Source of the DNA: Chondrinema litorale
Lineage (GTDB): Bacteria; Bacteroidota; Bacteroidia; Cytophagales; Flammeovirgaceae
Length of the DNA stretch: 64,000 nucleotides
Assembly: GCF_026250525.1 (NCBI RefSeq)
Contig: NZ_CP111045.1
Location: 248,001-312,000 of the forward strand
Direction: 5' to 3'
Made by a program: the position numbers and the translations under genes. Below the pieces are notes generated by a model, which worked only from the letters and a program-made list of their open reading frames with translations, was not told the origin of the DNA and ran no database searches. This document shows, one piece after another, positions 8,700-17,648 of the stretch (within the stretch, counting starts at the first letter, position 1; each line of letters begins with the position of its first letter).

Positions 8700-10724
8700 T
8701 TACACATCTTTGAGTTTAAGTAGTAATCTTAGATTCTTAACCTCTTCTACTAGATTATTTAAATCTTTCAGTTTTGTATAACTCTTTTTAGTAATTATAT
8801 CCTCTAAAATCTTATAATTTGACTTAAAAATCAATTGATTATTGTTTATTAATTCAATCTCAAATAGATACTCACCAATTTCATTTTTAACACTTTTCTT
8901 ATAACCTTCAAAACTTATTAATTCGATTTCACACGGAAATTTTAATATTAACATACAAAAATCGGTGTAACTATAATCTAAATAATAATTTAATTTGGTA
9001 TAATCCACATCACTTTCAACCTGACTGTGTTGTATTAACTCATCAAAAGTTACACTTACTATACTATCATTAAGAAAGGTAAGACTTTTTGTAAGTGTCC
9101 CTTTAGCATCTAAACTATATTTAAATGGCGAATTACTATTTAATTCTGCATCTAATAAAGTATCAATTTGTAATGATGTTTCATCGTCTTCAAACTCTGC
9201 TAATGCATCATAGAGATCATTCATTTCTTTGTTTTTCTCTAACAAACTAAAAAAGCTCCTTAAATCGGTGGATAGTCCACCTGAAACTGCAAAATTTGAT
9301 TTAAATGAAGCTAACTTATTTTTTACATCTATGTCACAAAAAAAAACCTGTTTTATATAGTTGGCATTGGTATTCATTCCTGGTAAATTGACAACATCTA
9401 TTGTAACTGAATCTACTTCAGCCATTTTTAAATCTGAACTAATAAATTTATCTCTCTTCCTTAGTTTCTCAGCTATAAAAGGCTGTACAATGACAGCTTC
9501 AACATTATACAAAGAAGTCGGTATTTCATCGATAAAATATTTATAATTCAGTTCGTGAGGATATAATAATCTTAAATTACCTTTACTATTTTTAAATGCA
9601 AAAAAGATATGATCGTACTCTCCTTGTCTAATATAAAATGGATCTATTTCTCCCAATCTTTTACTCCTGGCAAATACTGCAAAATATTCAATTTCTAAAT
9701 CCTCTAATAATTGGCGATATAATCTTTTAATGCTTACTGGGTCAAAACGCTTTTGCTTAAGGAAGTATCCTGTAGATTTTATCAGTTCTTCCTCATTCAT
9801 AGCTTCAATTTCTATATTATTGTAAATATCTTGAAGTAATAATTCTAATTTGTAATATTTAGTACTATCTTTTGCTTCACCAATTACTTTGTTTTTCCAC
9901 TTTTTATAATAGGAAGACTTTTCCAAGTCTAGTAAAAAAGGTTGTGTAACAAAGTTAAACTCTTCATTATATATGTCTTTCCAAGTTCTAAACTCAGCAT
10001 TTTCTTTATCTACTGAATAGTATAAATAGGGTAACTCACAGGGTAAACATGTATATTCAGACTCAGATACACCTTCTAGGTTTTCCATCTTAAATAAACA
10101 ATATACTAGAGTATCATTTGCTACTACTTGAGGATTAGGAAAACCATTATAATCTTTAAATCTAATAGCAAGACCTGGATTTACTCTGATAGAAAACTCA
10201 GTGTTAAAACTCGGTACATTATCATATAAACTAACAAAATCTTTCAGCTCTCTCAATTTAAGAGTCTCACTATACTCATAAAAAGTCTCAATTGTATCAC
10301 CAGGTTCTACTCCTGGTATTGGATAGTTAAATAACTCAAACTTTTCACCATCAAACTGATGATTTTTAACAATATCTAAATCCAATTCTAAAGTGGTGCC
10401 ATCTGCTTTGAGTGTCTTTATGCTAAGCTGGTATATACGATCGGCTACATATTTACTTAAATTAAAAAAAGCATGTTTTTCAACACCAGTCTTATTATTA
10501 ATTACAAGTTTATTCCTAACGAATGTTTTTTTACTAAACCCAAAAATTGATTGTGTATAAATTACATCAGTATATGAATATAACATATATGCATCTGATG
10601 AACTACAAAGATCGTTGAAGGTGGAATCTGATATATTACTATATGCAAATACATTACTATAAGATAGTAGCGTAAACAATAATATATTTTTCACACTATT
10701 TAGTTTTAAGAATGATTGGTTCAT
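8700..10724 (-). CDS. Exported DUF3857-type protein with degenerate transglutaminase-like region
   Basis: 674 residues with a signal peptide ending near residue 28 (SNVFA). The first ~270 residues follow the DUF3857 pattern (KLVINNKTGVEKHAFF, NYPIPGVEPGDTIETFYEY). Residues ~290-420 resemble a transglutaminase fold, but the segment FDPVSIKRLYRQLLEDLEIEY has no Cys where the catalytic Cys normally sits, so enzymatic activity is doubtful. The rest is unassigned. The start codon overlaps the 3' end of the upstream transglutaminase gene by 29 bp, which suggests translational coupling. Such DUF3857 pairs are frequent in Bacteroidota; their substrate is unknown to me. Confidence 0.75.
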   Translation of the reverse strand: MNQSFLKLNSVKNILLFTLLSYSNVFAYSNISDSTFNDLCSSSDAYMLYSYTDVIYTQSIFGFSKKTFVRNKLVINNKTGVEKHAFFNLSKYVADRIYQLSIKTLKADGTTLELDLDIVKNHQFDGEKFELFNYPIPGVEPGDTIETFYEYSETLKLRELKDFVSLYDNVPSFNTEFSIRVNPGLAIRFKDYNGFPNPQVVANDTLVYCLFKMENLEGVSESEYTCLPCELPYLYYSVDKENAEFRTWKDIYNEEFNFVTQPFLLDLEKSSYYKKWKNKVIGEAKDSTKYYKLELLLQDIYNNIEIEAMNEEELIKSTGYFLKQKRFDPVSIKRLYRQLLEDLEIEYFAVFARSKRLGEIDPFYIRQGEYDHIFFAFKNSKGNLRLLYPHELNYKYFIDEIPTSLYNVEAVIVQPFIAEKLRKRDKFISSDLKMAEVDSVTIDVVNLPGMNTNANYIKQVFFCDIDVKNKLASFKSNFAVSGGLSTDLRSFFSLLEKNKEMNDLYDALAEFEDDETSLQIDTLLDAELNSNSPFKYSLDAKGTLTKSLTFLNDSIVSVTFDELIQHSQVESDVDYTKLNYYLDYSYTDFCMLILKFPCEIELISFEGYKKSVKNEIGEYLFEIELINNNQLIFKSNYKILEDIITKKSYTKLKDLNNLVEEVKNLRLLLKLKDV

Positions 10725-12522
10725 TTATTATTTTTTTGTATGATTCTAATGCTTCATTTATTATATCAATATTTGAATTCTCAACTATAAAATAATTTTG
10801 TATAAACTCATAGTTACATTCTATTATATAATCCGAAGGATTAGTGATTTTTAAATTAAAGAAAATTCCATCTTTAGAAAAAGAGTGCTCAATATCATCA
10901 AAGGGTTTAAATGGTATATCTAATTTAAGCTTTAGCTTTACCTTTTTATCCATTACACTTCCTAAATGAGTTCCAAGTACTACTGACTCTTTATTTTCAC
11001 TTTCAATAATTCTAGGTAAAAAATCAATAAATAAAAAAAGGTTTTCTTTATCATTAAAACTCTTACTTTGAACAGATAAATCACCATCAACATCAACAGT
11101 ATATTTGTTGTCTATTATTCTTAAACTAGAAACAAATTGATTTCCAAATATAGATTCATATAATTTTTCACCTATAGAGTTTATCTCGTTTTCACTTAAA
11201 TCATCAATTTCTCTTCTCAAAAAATTACTTGTAATACCATTATAATTAACCTTAAATCTTCCTGCAATTAATGCTTGCTTAGAATCAACATTTAGTTCAA
11301 TATCATAATTGATTTCATTTTCTTCCGGTTTTAAACAGTTTACTTTATAGAATTCTCCTCCCTCAGGGTTAATAATTAAGATTGATCTATTTTGTAAACT
11401 TTGGACGGGTGTATTGGGCAAATGTATTGGATCTGTCGGATCTAATACAATGAGTTGATCATTTATATAAGCTACACATACTTCATGATTAGCTGATCCC
11501 AATGAAGGAAAGTCACAGTCAGTTATATGATTGTATGTTGCAGCTAATGCTACATCACTCTTAATTCCTTTATAATTTAGTGCTTCTGATAGAAAGTTTG
11601 ATAAATCCTTACAGTCTCCATGTTTATTAGTGAAAACTTCATTAGCATGCGATGGTATAAATGCTCCCATACCTACCTCTATAGCTACATACTTAAAATT
11701 AGTTTGAACATAATCGTATAATATTTCTAAAATTTTCATTGGATCAGAAACATTATCTGTTAGTTCATCTATTTTTTTTTGAGTTGATAAACTTAAACCT
11801 CTACTAGTTTTCACTTTGTTAAAGTACCAATCGTTCATATACTCCTTCTCCTTATCTATATAAGTAGCTGGTACCACTATCGTTCTCATGAGAGGTTCTT
11901 TAATATCTTTATAAATACCAAAATACATAAGAGGATCTGGTTTAATCTTAATTGGTACCACCTTAATATTCCATTTTTTTACTTTCAAATCTTTAAGGGA
12001 GTCTATAGATAAATAGTGAAGAGAATCTCTATACAAAATATTATATGCGAAATGAAATGATTCAGGAATGGTTAGATTATAGCTTAAAGTATCTGCATCA
12101 TTATATGTAAAAAATGGGAGTGACGAAAAATACATTAATTCTGGACAGTTTACTTTATAGTCTATTTTAACCTGAACTTGTGGTGGAATAACTATTGACT
12201 TTACTTTTTTACTAGTTAAATAATCAATCTTAACATCATCATCACTGATAATCGGATTTTTATCTAGTTTAAACCGTTTACCCTTTTTAATAAAAACCTT
12301 TAAATCTGTTATTTCTTCAAGCTCACTATCATAAAATATAGGAAATGCAGTAACACTTTCATTCATTTCTAAAATAACACTAATATGCTTTGTATATGAA
12401 GTGTCTTTATTTATTTGGATTTCTTCAGATTTTGTATCAATAATAAAATCCTGTGCAACTAATTTTATTTGGATTAGGGGAAGAATTAAAAGAAGTAGTA
12501 ATTTATAATAGAAGTTTTTCAC
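10696..12522 (-). CDS. Exported DUF3857 and transglutaminase-like domain protein
   Basis: 608 residues with a signal peptide ending near KLVAQ (residue ~24). A DUF3857-like N-terminal domain is followed by a transglutaminase core with an apparently complete triad: Cys in HGDCKDLSNFL (~303), His in SANHEVCV (~345) and Asp in VLDPTDP (~358). It is probably a periplasmic cysteine protease, amidase or protein-crosslinking enzyme; the substrate is not evident. It is the first gene of a two-gene unit with the overlapping DUF3857 gene. A TAnnTTTG element lies 50 bp upstream. Confidence 0.85.
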   Translation of the reverse strand: MKNFYYKLLLLLILPLIQIKLVAQDFIIDTKSEEIQINKDTSYTKHISVILEMNESVTAFPIFYDSELEEITDLKVFIKKGKRFKLDKNPIISDDDVKIDYLTSKKVKSIVIPPQVQVKIDYKVNCPELMYFSSLPFFTYNDADTLSYNLTIPESFHFAYNILYRDSLHYLSIDSLKDLKVKKWNIKVVPIKIKPDPLMYFGIYKDIKEPLMRTIVVPATYIDKEKEYMNDWYFNKVKTSRGLSLSTQKKIDELTDNVSDPMKILEILYDYVQTNFKYVAIEVGMGAFIPSHANEVFTNKHGDCKDLSNFLSEALNYKGIKSDVALAATYNHITDCDFPSLGSANHEVCVAYINDQLIVLDPTDPIHLPNTPVQSLQNRSILIINPEGGEFYKVNCLKPEENEINYDIELNVDSKQALIAGRFKVNYNGITSNFLRREIDDLSENEINSIGEKLYESIFGNQFVSSLRIIDNKYTVDVDGDLSVQSKSFNDKENLFLFIDFLPRIIESENKESVVLGTHLGSVMDKKVKLKLKLDIPFKPFDDIEHSFSKDGIFFNLKITNPSDYIIECNYEFIQNYFIVENSNIDIINEALESYKKIINEPIILKTK

Positions 12523-12571
12523 TAGTTTAATTAGTTAATATAATCTGATTCTTACTATAAAAAAACGTATA

Positions 12572-12579
12572 CAAATATA
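12572..12579 (-). promoter_or_regulatory. Candidate Bacteroidota -7 promoter element for the transglutaminase operon
   Basis: The minus strand reads TATATTTG, a perfect TAnnTTTG, 50 bp before the ATG of the transglutaminase gene in a 170-bp non-coding gap. A convincing -33 TTTG was not found at standard spacing. Confidence 0.4.
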
Positions 12580-12694
12580 GTTAGTGTAACTATAGTAAGT
12601 TAAATCTGCATTATTTTAATACTAATTAAGAATTATTTTTATAAAATATATATTTTAAATCTTATCAGGATTGTCAAACATATGAATTTGCGAT

Positions 12695-13240
12695 TCACAA
12701 CCTTCCATTAATCACTTTTACAGCTAGTCCTAGCACTTGCTCAATATCATTAATAAAACTACTCTTTAAGTCAGGCCAATTCCAAAAGATGAAGCCCAAG
12801 TTTCCAAAACCCCAAGTTGGACAAAAGATGTATTTGGTAATCGAATTTTCTATGTTACAGTTTTGGCAAATAATTTTGTCTTGGTCTGTCTCATTTATCC
12901 ATTCTTCCAACGCCTGCTGCCAGTTTGCGTCAATCACGTCTTCATTGCAATTTGGGCATCTTATTTCATCTAATCCATTGTTACCATTATGGAATACCTG
13001 CCTTGTTGTTCTTACTTCAAATCCATTAGTTAATAGATTTTTAAAACCATTATCATTTCCTAAGATGACTTCTTTGTAATTATCTCCAGGAGCATATCCA
13101 TTTTTACCAAGCACACAATCAGTCAATTCTTTTTTTATAATTCCCTGTTGCACTAATCGACCAACAACTTTATTGGCAAGTTCTTTCGCTTGGATTTTTT
13201 CTGTTGCATCTGGAACGATGGATATGAATGATTCACTCAT
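12695..13240 (-). CDS. Uncharacterised zinc-ribbon protein
   Basis: 181 residues, no signal peptide, so cytosolic. Two CxxC knuckles (CPNCNED near 95 and CQNCNIE near 126) are the right distance apart for a single zinc ribbon. The C terminus is rich in aromatic residues (FGNLGFIFWNWPDLK). I do not recognise the family; in my recollection similar stand-alone proteins occur scattered in Bacteroidota. It starts 4 bp after the stop of the adjacent membrane-protein reading frame and is probably transcribed with it. Confidence 0.65.
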   Translation of the reverse strand: MSESFISIVPDATEKIQAKELANKVVGRLVQQGIIKKELTDCVLGKNGYAPGDNYKEVILGNDNGFKNLLTNGFEVRTTRQVFHNGNNGLDEIRCPNCNEDVIDANWQQALEEWINETDQDKIICQNCNIENSITKYIFCPTWGFGNLGFIFWNWPDLKSSFINDIEQVLGLAVKVINGRL

Positions 13241-13243
13241 TGC

Positions 13244-13504
13244 TTATAACTTTGTCCATTTGTTAATCTGTCCTGCTCTTAAAGTCAGCAAAATATAAGT
13301 AAAAAACATATTCACTGGAATTGAAAAATGGTCTCCATCCATTACAAAAATCACAAAGCAGAATAAATTTATTAGTAACCAAAACCCAAAAAATACCTCC
13401 CAAAATATTGCTTTTCCATTATACTTTTCAGCTCTAATGAATATTCGTGTTGGTATTGTACTTTTTATCATTGTCAATCCTATGAATAAATTCAATGGTA
13501 TCAT
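13244..13504 (-). CDS. C-terminal part of a membrane protein, out of frame with its N-terminal part
   Basis: 86 residues with hydrophobic stretches (MIPLNLFIGL; FWLLINLFCFVIFVMDG; PVNMFFTYILLTLRAG). Its first codons lie just after an A4 run on the plus strand (13505-13508). Removing one base there would join it to the upstream 175-residue frame as ...SLLLF-MIPLNLF..., completing a transmembrane helix. The same region read in the upstream frame becomes hydrophilic and soon ends. I infer that both frames are one ~250-residue polytopic membrane protein broken by a single-base insertion. Confidence 0.6.
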   Translation of the reverse strand: MIPLNLFIGLTMIKSTIPTRIFIRAEKYNGKAIFWEVFFGFWLLINLFCFVIFVMDGDHFSIPVNMFFTYILLTLRAGQINKWTKL

Positions 13505-13961
13505 AAAATAATAACAATGAAATCTGATTTATAATCGAAATCCCTATGCTATCCGCAAAAGGAGGATAATCACCACGACCTCTCCTAAAAATATGGTAAA
13601 AATGAGTCCCAGGAATTAAAACCAACCATATAACATTTGATAGAATAAAAATCAGCGTCTTATTAATGCTCATTATTTGAATCAAATCGGAGAATTTGCG
13701 AATCCGCTTTGCAATGAAAAAACCAAGAAGAACTAATGCTGAAACCGAAATTCCAGCTCCTAAATCCATAAAAGTAGTTTTATGTGTTCTTAGCTCGGCT
13801 TCACGCTCATAGTACTCTGTTTTTCCAATATCATATGAGCCTGAAATTAGTTCTTCAGCAGCTTCTTTGTCAGTATAATAACTCATTGTAAGTGAGAAGA
13901 TGAGTAATCCAATCCCAAGCAATAAAATCAAGAATATTATCTTCCGTAATATGATTTTCAT
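13434..13961 (-). CDS. N-terminal part of a membrane protein (probable frameshift near 13505)
   Basis: 175 residues with transmembrane segments at ~6-26 (IIFLILLLGIGLLIFSLTM), ~68-85 (GISVSALVLLGFFIA) and ~100-120 (LIFILSNVIWLVLIPGT). The conserved-looking stretch GDYPPFADSIGISI precedes the suspected frameshift. The last ~23 residues (from YDTIEF) are polar and look like out-of-frame read-through. The function is unknown. Together with the following 86-residue frame it would make a four- to five-helix protein. Confidence 0.6.
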   Translation of the reverse strand: MKIILRKIIFLILLLGIGLLIFSLTMSYYTDKEAAEELISGSYDIGKTEYYEREAELRTHKTTFMDLGAGISVSALVLLGFFIAKRIRKFSDLIQIMSINKTLIFILSNVIWLVLIPGTHFYHIFRRGRGDYPPFADSIGISIINQISLLLFYDTIEFIHRIDNDKKYNTNTNIH

Positions 13962-14112
13962 ATTTCTATTCTATGTTTTGCTATTCGTTCACTCTGTTGT
14001 TCGTTAAGATACATAGTTTACACAAGTTATAAATTAGGGTTGTTGGAATTCGTTTTATATCCTATTGGTATATATTCTAGATTTTCTTATTCAAAAAATA
14101 ACACCTATTTAA

Positions 14113-15201
14113 TCACGAAAGAATGGTAAACAATTCCACACTCTCCTTTCTCCCTCTCAATTCATTTTTTCCTAATGATTTAATCTGACTATCAGAATTA
14201 AGATCTAATTTTTTTATCAAATCAGCTGAAATTAATAAATCGACCTTATAGTAGTTACAAAGTCCCTGAATTCGAGCGGTCGTGTTAAGCACATCCCCTG
14301 TGAAAATAATGTCTTTTTTTATTACTCCAATTTCTCCTGTGGTGACCTCTCCCAAGTGAAACCCTACTTTGAATGTCGGCACTAAGCCAAATTTTTTATG
14401 GTACTTTTCAGCTTGTTTTTTGAGGCTTTTTTTCATATCAGAATAACATTGTATGCAATTGTTACTTCGTATTCCGTTTTCCAACCTCCATGACACAATA
14501 ATTTCATCTCCAACATACTGATATATTTCTCCTGAGTATTTAATTATAGATTCAGATAAATCAGAATAATATTCGCTAAGCATTTCGAAATACTTTACAT
14601 GACCAAGCTGCTCTGCTATAGTGGTAGAAGATTTCATATCCAAAAACATAAATATTCTCTCTTCTATGGTTGGTCTATGATATTTTCCGGTAAAATAATT
14701 TTTCAAAATCCCTTGTCCGATATTTTCACTTATTTCAAAGTAGAAGAGGGATACCCCAAGTGTAAGAGCTGTATAAATTTCTACACTTAAATAGGCGAAA
14801 TTGCTTAAAAATATGACCAACCTGTCCCAAACAAGTGGATCATGAAGAGTTGTCTGAAGCTCCAGAGCGGTACCAATTGAATAACCAATCACCGTGAAAG
14901 TGAAGTTCATCAAGATATATATTAGTATTTTGTATAATATCTTTTGCCCGAAACTTTTGTATATGAATTGATTATTTAAATATAGTATTTCAATAGTTCC
15001 TATAAATAGACCTACAGCAGCAAAGGACAAACTGAATAATAAGCTAATTTCAAACTCATATGGGATGCCTGTTGATGGATGGTAATTTAGTTCACCAAGT
15101 ATTCCTTTCTCAATAAAAACATAGACCAAACCAAAAATAAACCAGATTAATCCAAAAGGAATGATTCGCGAAATGTTTCTTTGGGTTTTAGGTGATAGCA
15201 T
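14113..15201 (-). CDS. Membrane-bound class III adenylate/guanylate cyclase
   Basis: 362 residues. Four or so transmembrane helices fill residues ~10-165. A class III nucleotidyl cyclase domain follows from ~180. Metal-binding aspartates are visible in FLDMKSST (~185) and YVGDEIIV (~232), and the Asn/Arg transition-state pair in VLNTTARIQG (~308), so the domain looks active. It would make cAMP or cGMP at the inner membrane; the substrate cannot be decided here. It is preceded by the truncated TolB-like/IS fragment on the same strand, so it probably has its own promoter in that short gap. Confidence 0.88.
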   Translation of the reverse strand: MLSPKTQRNISRIIPFGLIWFIFGLVYVFIEKGILGELNYHPSTGIPYEFEISLLFSLSFAAVGLFIGTIEILYLNNQFIYKSFGQKILYKILIYILMNFTFTVIGYSIGTALELQTTLHDPLVWDRLVIFLSNFAYLSVEIYTALTLGVSLFYFEISENIGQGILKNYFTGKYHRPTIEERIFMFLDMKSSTTIAEQLGHVKYFEMLSEYYSDLSESIIKYSGEIYQYVGDEIIVSWRLENGIRSNNCIQCYSDMKKSLKKQAEKYHKKFGLVPTFKVGFHLGEVTTGEIGVIKKDIIFTGDVLNTTARIQGLCNYYKVDLLISADLIKKLDLNSDSQIKSLGKNELRGRKESVELFTILS

Positions 15202-15248
15202 TTTTTGTATTAAAATATTGGGTTAGAAATTTTCTAACTAGTCACTCC

Positions 15249-15746
15249 TTACGAAGCTAAAAATTCTGTTTTTGCAAAGATTCTTCGAAGTATAAAAGGG
15301 AAAGTTTCGGAGACATTTTCTTTGAGTTTCTCCATCAACTTCTTTAAGTTCCATCCAGCCGCTGCCATTAACGCTTTGTTGGATATAAAGTACATTCTGT
15401 TTTCATCGGGTGACAGAAAGGGGTCATTCAAACTGTACTTATCGTGAGATAGCAATATTTTAGGAGTGCTCCAATTTTCACCTTCCAGCCTCGTGTATCG
15501 TATTTCGGCCTTTCCATTGACATCCACTCCATAATAGAATTCAGTTGCGTCTTTATTGAAAACCGAACCGAATTCGGATTCATCCGCTTTTGAAATGAGT
15601 TCTGGCGCAAAAACCTTTGGTGTTGATGTAGGTGGGGATTGCCCTAAATATTTTAAATTTCCCCAAGAACAGTTTGCACTACTTAATATTAAGCCAATTA
15701 AGGAATAACAACATATAATCAGTATATATGACTTCATCTTTTTCAT
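15249..15746 (-). pseudogene. Chimeric fragment: N-terminal TolB/PD40-like protein fused to IS5-type transposase tail
   Basis: 165 codons. Residues 1-~123 start with a signal sequence and contain WD40-like/PD40 beta-propeller motifs (FGSVFNKDATEFYYGVD, LNDPFLSPDENRMYFIS). From ~125 the sequence changes to ALMAAAGWNLKKLMEKLKE, the hallmark C terminus of IS5/IS1182-like transposases (from memory). The host gene was therefore cut by an IS of which only the last ~40 codons remain; the junction is near 15375. Its start overlaps the amidohydrolase stop by 4 bp, so the ancestral TolB-like gene formed an operon with it. Confidence 0.7.
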
Positions 15747-17197
15747 TCCATACCAAATTTGCCAGTTATTCTTTCTAATATTTTTTTAGAATTATAACCT
15801 ACTCCTTCTTTAAAAACAGTTTCCACATTTTTTATGGTGCTTGCATCGTTTTCTAAATTTCCATTTAGGATAACAAAATCAGCTCTTTTGCCTACTTGAA
15901 TGGTTCCAATATCCTGACGTTTTAATGCTTTTGATCCGTTACCCGTCATAATCTGAATGGCTTCCTCTGTTGAAAAACCAGCTTCAATAAGTAGTTCGTA
16001 ATTTCTTTGGTCGCCAAAACCCGGAAGCACATGTCTGCCAGCATCAACACCTGCACATAACAAACCGCCCATTTTATAAAATTGATATTCGAACTCCATG
16101 ATGCGTTTTAATCTGTTATTTCTTATACTATCATTCATTTGTTTATCAAAACTTGCTCTTCTTTCTTTGTATTGATCTTGTAAAAAAGGCGACATTGCTT
16201 TTATAGTTCTTTTATCTGCAAAGGCTCTGTTAGGTATGCTGGCTTCAAAAACAGATAATGTGGAGGTTAAAAAGACCTTGTTATCTATCATTAACTGTTG
16301 TAGTCGTTTTACCTCTGGACTGTCAATAATGAGTTCATCCATATACTCACGCCCACCATTACACTGTCCATAATCTTTATTGGTTCTAAAATCACTTGTG
16401 CTGTTTAAGCCATGTTCGATTGCATCTATTCCTAGCTTTGTAGCTTCTTCAAAGGTTATTGAACATAAATGTCCTCTTACTTTTGCTTGATTATTATGGG
16501 CAACTTCGATGATTGTTTTTAAATCATCTGGATTTGTATTGCGATAGACTTTAAACCATTTTACATCTTGGTCTAACCAATGTTGCATGGTATCTTTAAG
16601 ATGTTTAGTATCTCTTGGAATAATCATATTAGGATTACCACCTTGTCCTGTTATAAAAGGCGCACTAGGGATGATTTCGGGTCCAACTTGTTTAGCATCT
16701 TTTATTCGTTTTGACAGTTCCAATTCATTATAAGGTGATGCCGCGCCACAAGTCTGTATGGTTGTGACCCCAGAAGCTAAATATAATTTAGCAGCTACGT
16801 CACCAACATCAGGAAATCTAGGAATATGTAAGTGGTTGTGCATGCCTACTATTCCTGGAATGATTGTTTTCTCTTTTAGGTTAATAGTTTTAGCATTGCG
16901 AGGAATTTTAATATCAGCACTATTACCCACCTCTTTGAAAATGCCATTTTCAATGATTACTGTTTGATTTTGTTTTATAGCTTTACCTGTTCCATCCACT
17001 ATCGTGGCATTGGTAAATGCCATAAAATCTTCGTGGTATTTTATGTATGGTCTTAAGCTGTCTGATAGTTTGATAATTTGATTTTCATTGTTTTGTTTAT
17101 CTACAAATTTTTTATTTTCTGTAGTGTTTTTACAGCTCAAAAAACAAAAAATGAAGGGCAGTATATAGTAGAGATAAGATGAATTGGTTAATGACAT
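15743..17197 (-). CDS. Amidohydrolase-family lipoprotein (imidazolonepropionase/prolidase-like)
   Basis: 484 residues. The N terminus carries a signal and lipobox-like FCFLSCKN. An amidohydrolase barrel follows. Metal ligands are visible in GMHNHLH (~118), the putative carboxylated Lys in KWFKVYRN (~218), His in VRGHLCS (~246) and DAIEHG (~264), and the terminal Asp in CAGVDAGRH (~395). The composite beta-sandwich is present at both ends (ATIVDGTGKAI; VGKRADFVILNG). It probably hydrolyses a cyclic amide or dipeptide in the periplasm or at the membrane; specificity is not visible. It is followed directly by the truncated TolB-like gene, a common partner of such amidohydrolases. Confidence 0.88.
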   Translation of the reverse strand: MSLTNSSYLYYILPFIFCFLSCKNTTENKKFVDKQNNENQIIKLSDSLRPYIKYHEDFMAFTNATIVDGTGKAIKQNQTVIIENGIFKEVGNSADIKIPRNAKTINLKEKTIIPGIVGMHNHLHIPRFPDVGDVAAKLYLASGVTTIQTCGAASPYNELELSKRIKDAKQVGPEIIPSAPFITGQGGNPNMIIPRDTKHLKDTMQHWLDQDVKWFKVYRNTNPDDLKTIIEVAHNNQAKVRGHLCSITFEEATKLGIDAIEHGLNSTSDFRTNKDYGQCNGGREYMDELIIDSPEVKRLQQLMIDNKVFLTSTLSVFEASIPNRAFADKRTIKAMSPFLQDQYKERRASFDKQMNDSIRNNRLKRIMEFEYQFYKMGGLLCAGVDAGRHVLPGFGDQRNYELLIEAGFSTEEAIQIMTGNGSKALKRQDIGTIQVGKRADFVILNGNLENDASTIKNVETVFKEGVGYNSKKILERITGKFGME

Positions 17198-17206
17198 AAG
17201 TTTCAG

Positions 17207-17632
17207 TTAATTTTTTGATTTTAGTTTTTCTAAAATTTTTGCTCCATTGGTATTTGTTGTGTCTATTTCAACAGACATTTTATAATTTTCAATAGCTAGT
17301 TCTTTCTTACCTGCTTTCATGTAAGCTTCCCATAAACTATCATAAACATTTCCAGAATTTGGAAACGAGATGACATTTAGTTTAAAAACCTCTATAGGTT
17401 CATTAATTTTACCAGCTTGTAATAAACTATAGCTATGGTATTCATTTCATTTTCTTTAAGAGAGTAATATCCTTTTCTTTCTCAAAATGTTTTAGTCCAT
17501 CCTCTATCCCTTTATCATTTATGATTTCAGACAGGGTATTTGCCATTGACACTGTTTTTATGTCATACTATTTTGCTTAAAACAATATCTTTAAAAAGCG
17601 TTCATAGGCTTCTTAATTGGTTCTTCTTCCAT
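17207..17632 (-). pseudogene. Decayed C-terminal part of a serine hydrolase/TPR protein
   Basis: On the minus strand pieces in different frames read EEEPIKKPMNA, then MANTLSEIINDKGIEDGL...EKEKDITLLK, then after a frameshift near 17440-17455 YSLLQAGKINEPIEVFKLN, NSGNVYDSLWEAYMKAGKK and ELAIENYKMSVEIDTTNT, ending at a TAA. This is the TPR tail found on beta-lactamase-like serine hydrolases of Bacteroidota (recollection). At least one frameshift and an in-frame stop are present, and the catalytic part is missing, so it is a pseudogene. Confidence 0.6.
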
Positions 17633-17648
17633 AAATCCCTTTCGTTTT

